Program-made: the position numbers and the translations under genes | The notes under the pieces: generated by a model | What the model saw: only the letters and a program-made list of their open reading frames with translations | What the model was told of the DNA's origin: nothing | Database searches by the model: none | In this document: positions 25,682-32,908 of the stretch, one piece after another | Layout: each line of letters begins with the position of its first letter | Numbering within the stretch: position 1 is the first letter of the stretch | DNA from: an uncultured Lachnospiraceae bacterium | GTDB lineage: Bacteria > Bacillota > Clostridia > Lachnospirales > Lachnospiraceae | DNA: 64,000 bases | Assembly (NCBI GenBank): GCA_910584965.1 | Contig: CAJUDZ010000020.1 | Span: 1 to 64,000, forward strand | Direction of reading: 5' to 3'

Positions 25682-27166
25682 ATGAACGCATATATGATGG
25701 TAATTGCTGTTTTGCTGCCGATGTTCGGCGGCGTCCTGATTCCGGTTCTGCCTTTTCGGAAAAAAAATATAACGGCCCTTTATATCGAACTGCTTGTGCT
25801 CATAACGTCGGCGCTCACGTTCGGGCTGGTTCTGAATCCTCCGGCGGAAGCCTTTGTGCTGTTCCGGTTCACGGGGCAGCTCAGCATCAGCCTGAAACTG
25901 GATGCGGCGGGCAGTATTTTTGCCGTAATACTGGCTTTTTTGTGGCCTTTTGCGACATTATATTCCTTTGAATATATGAAACATGAGGGACGGGAGCGCG
26001 TATTCTTTATGTTTTATGTATTGACTTATGGAGTCACTCTTGGCATCGCGATGGCGGAAGATATCGTAACGATGTACTTCTTTTATGAAATGCTGACGAT
26101 GGTGACGCTGCCTCTCGTTCTGCATACGCTGACGCGGGAAGCGGTGCTGGCCAGCCGGACTTATCTGTATTATTCGCTGGGCGGCGCGGCCTTTGCCTTT
26201 ATCGGCATGATTTTTATTCTGGTTTACGGCAGTACCTCAAACTTTACGCCGGGCGGCGTGCTTGACGCAGCGGCGCTGGGAGATAAGGCCGATCTGCTTC
26301 TGTTTGTATATGTGCTCTGTTTCTGCGGGTTCAGCGTGAAGGCGGCAATGTGTCCTTTCTGTGCCTGGCTGCCGAAGGCGGGCGTGGCGCCGACGCCGGT
26401 GACGGCGCTTCTGCATGCGGTGGCGGTCGTGAAAGCGGGCGCTTTCGCGACCATGCGGATTACGTATTTCAGTTTCGGGACGGAATTTCTGCGGGGAACC
26501 TGGGCACAGAATCTGGTGATGGCGCTGACGATTTTTACCATCCTGTACGGATGCAGCCGGGCTTTGAAGGAAACGCATTTCAAACGCCGCCTGGCCTGGT
26601 CAACGGTAAGCAACTTATCCTATATTCTGTTCGGCATCGTGCTGATGACGCCTCTCGGACTGGCGGGGGCATTCAGCCATATGCTCTGCCATGCGCTCAT
26701 GAAGATCTGCTCCTTCTTCTGCGCCGGCGCCGTGATCTATAAAACGGGACGGATCTATATTCATCAGCTCGACGGGCTTGGCAGGAAGATGCCGAAAGTT
26801 TTTGTGATCTTTACGATCGCGTCGATGGCGCTCATGGGCGTGCCGGGCCTGTGCGGTTTTGTCAGCAAATGGAATCTGGCAAAGGGCGCGGTGGCAGGCG
26901 GAAACCCGTTGGCCTATGCGGGACTCGGAGCGATTCTGATCTCTGCGCTGCTGACGGCAATTTATATGTTGACTATTGTGGTCAGAGCCTTTTTCCCGGG
27001 AAAAGATTTTGACTACGGGACGCTTGGCGATGTTGAAGATCCGAACTGGATGATGATGCTGCCGTTATGTGTTTTTGTAATCGCGATGTTTGTCATCGGG
27101 CTGCATCCGCAGTTTTTAACGGAGGCGGTCCGGCGGGCTGCTGAGGCGGTCTTCACCCTGATTTGA
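25682..27166 (+). CDS. NuoM/MrpD-like antiporter subunit, second extra copy
   Basis: A 494-residue antiporter-like subunit with the TM5 Glu (FFYEMLTMVTLPLVLH) and TM7 Lys (GFSVKAAMCPFCAWLPKAG). The usual His of PxHxWL is replaced by Cys here. AAAGGAG stands 13 bases before the ATG, and a three-codon mini-frame (ATG ATG AGA TAA) ends right at the start, possibly aiding re-initiation. It pairs with the preceding gene as a likely duplicate. Confidence 0.88.
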   Translation: MNAYMMVIAVLLPMFGGVLIPVLPFRKKNITALYIELLVLITSALTFGLVLNPPAEAFVLFRFTGQLSISLKLDAAGSIFAVILAFLWPFATLYSFEYMKHEGRERVFFMFYVLTYGVTLGIAMAEDIVTMYFFYEMLTMVTLPLVLHTLTREAVLASRTYLYYSLGGAAFAFIGMIFILVYGSTSNFTPGGVLDAAALGDKADLLLFVYVLCFCGFSVKAAMCPFCAWLPKAGVAPTPVTALLHAVAVVKAGAFATMRITYFSFGTEFLRGTWAQNLVMALTIFTILYGCSRALKETHFKRRLAWSTVSNLSYILFGIVLMTPLGLAGAFSHMLCHALMKICSFFCAGAVIYKTGRIYIHQLDGLGRKMPKVFVIFTIASMALMGVPGLCGFVSKWNLAKGAVAGGNPLAYAGLGAILISALLTAIYMLTIVVRAFFPGKDFDYGTLGDVEDPNWMMMLPLCVFVIAMFVIGLHPQFLTEAVRRAAEAVFTLI

Positions 27167-27200
27167 GATGCCGCAAAGCGGCATCATGTTGGTTAGCGTG
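27167..27200 (+). promoter_or_regulatory. composite leader element: TGCCGC hairpin plus GGTTAGCGTG
   Basis: GATGCCGC-aaa-GCGGCATC (27167-27185), then GGTTAGCGTG (27191-27200), then a second weaker GC-rich stem before the start. The same hairpin core and identical 10-mer occur before prfA at 44947-44978. Confidence 0.6.
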
Positions 27201-27240
27201 CGGCCCAAATCGCAGGCTGCGGAAAGGCATGGTTATTGAT

Positions 27241-29301
27241 ATGGAAATGAAAGAAAATATGATACTTGCCATATTGGTTTTTTTTCCTTTTGCGGGAGCG
27301 GTCCTGACCGGTATGGTCGGAAGGAAAAGTGAAAAAGCGAGGGATGGTCTGGCATGTTTTATCACAGCGGGCGAATTGATAATAATGCTCGTTATGTTCT
27401 TAGAAAACCGGAACGGAGCGGTATCGTATCAGTGCCGTCTGCCGGGGCTTTGCGGCATGGGGCTTCATTTTACGCTGGAAGGCTTCCGGCTGCTTTACGG
27501 GCTGATTGCGGCCTTTATGTGGATGATGGCGACGATTCTTTCCGGGGAATATATGAGCAATCATAAACACCGGAATCGCTATTACCTGTTTTTACTTGCC
27601 ACGCTGGGGGCGACAATGGGCGTTTTTCTTTCGGCGGATCTGTTTACGATGTTTATTTTCTTTGAGGTGATGTCTTTTACTTCCTATGTGTGGGTGGCAC
27701 AGGAAGAGACGGAGAACGCGTTGAAAGCGGCGGCGACGTATCTCGCGGCGGCCGTCATCGGCGGGCTCGTGATGCTGATGGGCATTTTTGTCCTGTATGA
27801 TGCGCTGGGCACGCTGGATATTGCGGAGCTTTTTCCGGCGGCACAGGCTTTTTCGGGGAATCGTGCGGTTTTGTACGGGGCGGGGGCCTGTCTGCTTTTT
27901 GGATTTGGCACCAAAGCGGGTGCGTTTCCGCTGCATATCTGGCTTCCGAAAGCGCATCCGGCCGCACCGGCGCCGGCCTCTGCGCTGCTATCCGGTATTC
28001 TGACGAAAACCGGTATTTTCGGGATACTGGCGGTCAGCTGCCATTTGTTTTTAAACGACCGGACATGGGGAAGCCTGATGCTCGGCATCGGTGCGCTGAC
28101 GATGTTTTGCGGCGCGCTGCTTGCGGTTTTTTCAATCGATTTAAAAAGAACGCTGGCCTGTTCTTCCATATCGCAGATCGGTTTTATTCTCATTGGCGTC
28201 GGGATGCAGGGACTTTTGGAAGAAAATCTGACGGCCGTGCGCGGCACGCTGCTGCATATGGTGAATCATTCCCTGATCAAACTCGTTCTGTTCATGGCGG
28301 CGGGCGTTATTTTCATGAATGCCCATGCCCTTGATCTGAACGAAATCCGGGGCTTCGGAAGAAAGAAGCCGTTTTTAAAGGGTATTTTTCTGACAGGTGC
28401 GCTGGCTGTCAGCGGCATACCGTTGTTTGCCGGCTATATCAGCAAAACGCTTCTGCATGAAAGCATCCTCGAATCCGGAGGCGCCGGTCTGATGAAGGCG
28501 GCGGAAATTCTTTTTCTGATCAGCGGCGGGCTGACGGCCGCTTATATGACGAAACTTTTTGCCGCCGTATTCGTGGAAAAAAACAGCGAAGCCGGGAAAC
28601 AGGCGGAATATGATCAAAAAAAGCCCTATATGAACAGGGGGAGCAGTTTTGCTTTGGGCGTAAGCGCGTTCGTCCTTCTGGTATGGGGACTGTTCCCGCA
28701 TACGCTGATGGATGCCGCGGCCGGTCTGGGCGGCGGCTTTATGAACCCTTCTCCCGCGGAAAGCGGGGGAGAAGCGGTGGCTTACTTCAGTTTATCCAAT
28801 CTAAAAGGGGCTTTGATTTCTATTGTGATCGGCGTTTGTGTCTATCTGTTCGTCGTCCGGAAACTGTTGATGCGTGAAAACGCTTATGTGGACAAATGGC
28901 CGAAATGGCTGGATATGGAATATCTGCTTTACAGGCCGCTGCTGCTCGGGGTTTTGCCTGTGCTGTGCGGCATCGCATGCAGAGTATTTGACAGTGCCGT
29001 GGACATTGGGGTGGTGGTGCTGCGTAAGACCCTGTACCGGGATTCCCCGCTGCCTTGTGAACGGCGGGAAGGAAATGCGCTGACGGAGTTCCTCGGCAGG
29101 ATAATGAATGCTCTGCAGGCAGTCCGAAACCGCCTGTGGGGAAGAAAAAAACAGACCCATAAAGAATTTGTGCATCTGACTGCGGCCGGCGTGGAAGATT
29201 TCCGTGAGAGCTTTATGATTATCCAGCGAAGCCTTTCTTTCGGCCTTCTGATGTTCGGCATCGGGCTTATGCTGACGCTGATTTATATTCTGTGGTGGTA
29301 A
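27241..29301 (+). CDS. NuoL/MrpA-like antiporter subunit
   Basis: A 686-residue ND5/NuoL-type subunit, the fourth antiporter-like protein of the cluster. TM5 Glu (MFIFFEVMSFTSYVW) and TM7 Lys (GFGTKAGAFPLHIWLPKAHP) are present. After the antiporter core it has a C-terminal extension of about 170 residues with a hydrophilic loop and a last transmembrane helix, reminiscent of NuoL-type lateral helices. Starts at 27229 and 27247 are also possible; GGAAAGG is too close to 27229. The MrpA C-terminal modules are coded separately at 20810 and 21081. A terminator follows. Confidence 0.87.
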   Translation: MEMKENMILAILVFFPFAGAVLTGMVGRKSEKARDGLACFITAGELIIMLVMFLENRNGAVSYQCRLPGLCGMGLHFTLEGFRLLYGLIAAFMWMMATILSGEYMSNHKHRNRYYLFLLATLGATMGVFLSADLFTMFIFFEVMSFTSYVWVAQEETENALKAAATYLAAAVIGGLVMLMGIFVLYDALGTLDIAELFPAAQAFSGNRAVLYGAGACLLFGFGTKAGAFPLHIWLPKAHPAAPAPASALLSGILTKTGIFGILAVSCHLFLNDRTWGSLMLGIGALTMFCGALLAVFSIDLKRTLACSSISQIGFILIGVGMQGLLEENLTAVRGTLLHMVNHSLIKLVLFMAAGVIFMNAHALDLNEIRGFGRKKPFLKGIFLTGALAVSGIPLFAGYISKTLLHESILESGGAGLMKAAEILFLISGGLTAAYMTKLFAAVFVEKNSEAGKQAEYDQKKPYMNRGSSFALGVSAFVLLVWGLFPHTLMDAAAGLGGGFMNPSPAESGGEAVAYFSLSNLKGALISIVIGVCVYLFVVRKLLMRENAYVDKWPKWLDMEYLLYRPLLLGVLPVLCGIACRVFDSAVDIGVVVLRKTLYRDSPLPCERREGNALTEFLGRIMNALQAVRNRLWGRKKQTHKEFVHLTAAGVEDFRESFMIIQRSLSFGLLMFGIGLMLTLIYILWW

Positions 29302-29318
29302 CCGCAGTAAATTCTTAA

Positions 29319-29346
29319 AACGCAGGCTGTCCGGCCTGCGTTTTTT
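29319..29346 (+). terminator. terminator of the Mrp operon
   Basis: AACGCAGGC-tgtccg-GCCTGCGTT followed by TTTTT, 18 bp after the last antiporter gene. No hydrogenase or NADH dehydrogenase module lies before it. Confidence 0.9.
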
Positions 29347-29382
29347 ATATAATAGGAAATTGCCGCAGCAGAAACCATTCCA

Positions 29383-29438
29383 GGGGAGAATGCGAAGCAT
29401 TCTTGTAATCGCCGCTGCCGAGCGGCGATTTTTTATAC
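29383..29438 (+). repeat. 56-bp intergenic repeat, copy 2
   Basis: Identical to 1-56, including the small hairpin and the 9-bp terminator-like hairpin with T-run (29408-29434). It stands 37 bp after another terminator, so ending the Mrp transcript is not its only possible role. Confidence 0.85.
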
Positions 29439-29482
29439 CTGTACACATAAGCAGCATACTTCATTGCAGGAGAGAATGTTCT

Positions 29483-29521
29483 TTCCGGCCGAAATCGTGT
29501 AGGAAGCGATTCCGGCCGGAA
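29483..29521. repeat. inverted repeat
   Basis: Fifteen-base arms TTCCGGCCGAAATCG and CGATTCCGGCCGGAA, one mismatch, 9-base loop. It lies at the 3' side of the small reverse-strand frame at 29526 and may terminate it. Confidence 0.6.
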
Positions 29522-29525
29522 GGCG

Positions 29526-29654
29526 CTATTCGTTTAACGTAGACAGGACTTTTTGAACCGCGGCAGGGGAAAGATTGAGCTCCTGTGTGATTTCGTCCGC
29601 CGACCGGCCGAGAAGATTTGTATGAGAATAAAATGCGGCGGGGCTTTCCTCCAT
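29526..29654 (-). CDS. possible small helix-turn-helix protein
   Basis: A 42-residue frame (ATG 29654) ending in ADEITQELNLSPAAVQKVLS, which has the look of a helix-turn-helix. The reading is coherent for at least nine more codons upstream (KVYCIILMEES), so the true start may be a non-ATG codon. No good ribosome site is visible. It could be a remnant of a longer regulator. The strand is opposite to both neighbours. Confidence 0.35.
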   Translation of the reverse strand: MEESPAAFYSHTNLLGRSADEITQELNLSPAAVQKVLSTLNE

Positions 29655-29794
29655 GAGGATTATGCAGTATACTTTATGAAGACCGGAGAAAGAAAATCCT
29701 GGTCCGAGTTCAGAAAAACGATAGGACGTCAACCGTGTTTTGTAAATGACGACTGATGACGACCGATAGAAAGGAACGGAAAGGAGACGGGGCA

Positions 29795-30673
29795 ATGGAA
29801 TGTTTTTCAATGAAAATAACAATGCTCGGCACGGGAAATGCCATGGTGACGGAATGTTACAATACCTGTTTTATGATAAGCGGCGGGAACGGGAATTTTC
29901 TTGTGGACGGCGGCGGAGGAAATACGATTTTACGCCAGTTAAAAAAGGCCGGATACCGCTGTTCGGATATTGACGAAATTTTCGTGACCCATAAACATAT
30001 CGATCACATACTGGGGATTATCTGGGTAATCCGCAAAATCTGCCAGAGCGGGATGCAGAAGAAAGAGAAGCATCCGGAGCCGGCAAATGCGGGCGGAAAA
30101 GCGGATTCGGAGAAAAAAGTGAACGTATACGGGCATGAAGAGGTGATCGGACTGCTGAAAAATATGCTGCGCGGCCTGCTTTGGGAAAACCAGTGGAATT
30201 ATGTCAGCGGTCATATCCGCTTTCATGTGGTAGAAGACGGCGAGGCGCGGACAATTCTTAACCGCAGGGTAACATTTTTCGATATTCATTCCACGAAAGA
30301 CAGGCAGTTTGGATTTTGCATGGAAATGGCTGACGGGAGAAAGCTGACCTGCTGCGGCGACGAGCCGTATCATCCGTATGTGCGGGCTTATGTGGAGAAC
30401 AGTGAGTGGCTTCTGCATGAAGCGTTCTGTCTGCATTCCCAGTCGGATATTTTTGCGCCCTATGAAAAACATCATTCCACGGTGAAAGATGCCTGTGAGA
30501 CAGCCGAGGCGCTCCAGGTGAGAAAGCTGATTCTTTATCATACCGAAGACCGCAGTCTGCCGGACCGGAAACGGCTTTATGCAGAAGAGGGCGGCCGTTT
30601 TTTCCACGGGAAGCTGTATGTGCCGGATGATCTGGAGTGTATCCGGCTGGATGGCGATGTGGAAGAAGAATAA
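29795..30673 (+). CDS. metallo-beta-lactamase fold hydrolase, RNase Z-like
   Basis: A 292-residue MBL-fold protein. The metal-binding motif is FVTHKHIDHILG (HxHxDH), with further ligands in CCGDEPYHPY and a late HTED. The core resembles RNase Z-type or phosphodiesterase MBL proteins, but there is no tRNase exosite, and I do not assign a substrate. ATG 29795 was chosen because AAAGGAGA lies eight bases before; the frame is open upstream. Confidence 0.85.
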   Translation: MECFSMKITMLGTGNAMVTECYNTCFMISGGNGNFLVDGGGGNTILRQLKKAGYRCSDIDEIFVTHKHIDHILGIIWVIRKICQSGMQKKEKHPEPANAGGKADSEKKVNVYGHEEVIGLLKNMLRGLLWENQWNYVSGHIRFHVVEDGEARTILNRRVTFFDIHSTKDRQFGFCMEMADGRKLTCCGDEPYHPYVRAYVENSEWLLHEAFCLHSQSDIFAPYEKHHSTVKDACETAEALQVRKLILYHTEDRSLPDRKRLYAEEGGRFFHGKLYVPDDLECIRLDGDVEEE

Positions 30674-30748
30674 GTCATAATTGCGGAGCGCCGCTGTAAG
30701 GCGTTAAAAGGAAACGGTTTTTTGCAAATAATACGAAACGGCAAATAT

Positions 30749-31330
30749 TTAGGGGAGGGCGCGTTTTGATGGAGGGAGAAGGCTCCAATATCCGTCATAG
30801 GCATATCCGGTCTTCCCGATCAGGTAATGTTCGGATTTCCGAAAACCGAGCCGCCGCATTGCGGAAGCCCTTTCCACCGCATAAACGGGCACTTTTGTAA
30901 TGAGCTCATGACATTCTGACAGCGCAAAGGCGGGCGGAATGATCAGAGACCCGATCCCGTACAGAGGCTCTTCCCGTTCATAGCCGCTTCTGACGTCGAT
31001 CCGTAAGATTCCTGCGCCGTTAAAGACATCGTCGGAAGCGCGGAGGCAGAGTTCGATCGTACCGACGGTTTTGGAAACGGCTTTATCCACGATGGCCCAT
31101 CTTGCGAACCACTGATTTTCATAGGCAGTCTGCCAGAACTTCATTGCGTCAGCCATCCGGTTTTCATCCGCATAATAAAAAATGTCGCCGTCGCAGTTGT
31201 CGCTGTTGAAAAAAGGAAGGGCGTTTTTGTCGCTGTAAACTTCCAGCAGATCGGAGCAGTCTTCTTTTTCAACAGGACGCAGTAAAAAGCCGTCGTTTTC
31301 ATAAACCGGCAGATATTCGTAAAGTTTCAT
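30749..31330 (-). CDS. GNAT family N-acetyltransferase
   Basis: A 193-residue RimJ/RimL-like acetyltransferase: LYEYLPVYENDGFLLRPVEKEDC at the start, a central acceptor region, and a truncated acetyl-CoA part ending in ERASAMRRLGFRKSEHYLI. ATG 31330 is used because GGAGG lies five bases upstream, within the longer frame beginning at 31342. The classical Q/RxxGxG/A loop is poorly conserved. Convergent with the MBL gene. Confidence 0.8.
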   Translation of the reverse strand: MKLYEYLPVYENDGFLLRPVEKEDCSDLLEVYSDKNALPFFNSDNCDGDIFYYADENRMADAMKFWQTAYENQWFARWAIVDKAVSKTVGTIELCLRASDDVFNGAGILRIDVRSGYEREEPLYGIGSLIIPPAFALSECHELITKVPVYAVERASAMRRLGFRKSEHYLIGKTGYAYDGYWSLLPPSKRALP

Positions 31331-31389
31331 AAAATCCTCCATAAAAGCAATCTGCGGAATCCGGACGGTTCCGCGGTCAGGTTATATTG

Positions 31390-31418
31390 ATTATAGTATG
31401 GATTTGTCATCATGGCAA
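31390..31418 (-). promoter_or_regulatory. promoter for GNAT gene
   Basis: On the reverse strand TTGCCA, 17 bp, TATAAT; the transcript leader then contains a hairpin GCGGAA/TTCCGC (31354-31374) just before the ribosome site. Confidence 0.7.
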
Positions 31419-31570
31419 TGGTCTTTGCGGACGCTTTCCGAATGATTTAAAATGATTTGAATTTACAGGCAATTTACAGGCTGGAAGATATTATATTTGC
31501 GCTTTTTGCCATGAGATGATAAGATAGAAAGAGCGAAAGCAGACAAAAATAGAAAGTACATAGCGGCAAA

Positions 31571-32908
31571 ATGGATTTGTTTGAATACATGAGAAATACG
31601 AATATGGAAAAAGAAGCCCCTCTGGCTGCGAGGCTGAGGCCCTTGACGCTGGACGAGGTGGTAGGGCAGCAGCATATTATCGGGAAGGATAAGCTGCTAT
31701 ACCGGGCCATCCAGGCGGATAAGCTCAGCTCGATTATTTTTTACGGGCCGCCGGGAACCGGGAAGACGACGCTTGCCAAAGTCATCGCCAATACGACGAG
31801 TGCGGAGTTTACGCAGATCAACGCTACGGTGGCGGGAAAGAAGGACATGGAAGCCGTTGTGGAACAGGCGAAAAATGCCGGGGGCATGTACGGCAGAAAG
31901 ACGATTCTGTTTATCGATGAAATTCACCGCTTCAATAAAGGGCAGCAGGACTATCTGCTTCCGTTCGTGGAAGACGGAACGCTCATTCTGATCGGCGCGA
32001 CGACCGAGAATCCCTATTTTGAGGTAAACGGCGCGCTGATATCGCGTTCGATCGTTTTTGAACTGAAACCCTTGTCGATAGAAGAGATCAGGACGCTTCT
32101 GCTGCGGGCCGTATATGATAAGGAAAAAGGCATGGGCGCGTACAATGCCGTTATCGAAGAAGACGCGCTCGCTTTTCTCGCGGAGCTTTCCGGCGGGGAT
32201 GCAAGACATGCGTTAAACGCGGTGGAGCTTGGCGTTATGACGACGGAAAGAAGCGCCGACGGCAAAATTCATCTCACCCTTGCGGTGGCGCAGGAGTGCA
32301 TCCAGAAAAGAGTCATCCGCTACGATAAGACGGGCGACAACCATTATGATACGGTATCCGCTTTTATCAAAAGCATGCGGGGATCCGACCCGGATGCGGC
32401 GGTCTATTATCTGGGAAGAATGCTCTATGCGGGTGAAAGCGTGACTTTTATCGCGAGAAGAATGATGATCTGCGCCGCGGAGGACGTGGGCAATGCGGAT
32501 CCCAATGCCTTGACCGTAGCGGTCAGTGCATCTCTGGCGGTGGAACGGGTCGGAATGCCGGAAGCACAGATCATTCTGGCACAGGCGGCGGCCTATATCG
32601 CCTGTGCGCCGAAGAGCAATTCCAGCAGCCGGGCCATTTTTGAGGTGATGGAAGCGGTACAGCAGACGGGGAACCTGGCGATTCCGACGCATTTACAGGA
32701 TGCGCATTACAAAGGCGCGGCCAAACTCGGACACGGAACGGGATATCGGTATGCACATGATTATCCGAATCATTATGTGAAACAGCAGTATCTGCCGTAT
32801 GAACTGAACGGAAGAGAATTTTACAGCCCTTCCGGAAACGGATATGAAGTGAAAATAAAAGAACATATGAAACGGATAAAGGAAGAAGCAGCTCATGAGT
32901 CAGAATAG
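31571..32908 (+). CDS. rarA: replication-associated recombination protein A (RarA/MgsA)
   Basis: A 445-residue AAA+ ATPase of the clamp-loader group that acts at stalled replication forks. It has the family start LAARLRPLTLDEVVGQQHI, Walker A GPPGTGKTT, Walker B LFIDEIHRF, sensor 1 GATTENP, and the MgsA C-terminal domain (GSDPDAAVYYLGRML, CAAEDVGNADP). Length matches the family. Its end overlaps the DUF5722 gene by 14 bp. Confidence 0.95.
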   Translation: MDLFEYMRNTNMEKEAPLAARLRPLTLDEVVGQQHIIGKDKLLYRAIQADKLSSIIFYGPPGTGKTTLAKVIANTTSAEFTQINATVAGKKDMEAVVEQAKNAGGMYGRKTILFIDEIHRFNKGQQDYLLPFVEDGTLILIGATTENPYFEVNGALISRSIVFELKPLSIEEIRTLLLRAVYDKEKGMGAYNAVIEEDALAFLAELSGGDARHALNAVELGVMTTERSADGKIHLTLAVAQECIQKRVIRYDKTGDNHYDTVSAFIKSMRGSDPDAAVYYLGRMLYAGESVTFIARRMMICAAEDVGNADPNALTVAVSASLAVERVGMPEAQIILAQAAAYIACAPKSNSSSRAIFEVMEAVQQTGNLAIPTHLQDAHYKGAAKLGHGTGYRYAHDYPNHYVKQQYLPYELNGREFYSPSGNGYEVKIKEHMKRIKEEAAHESE

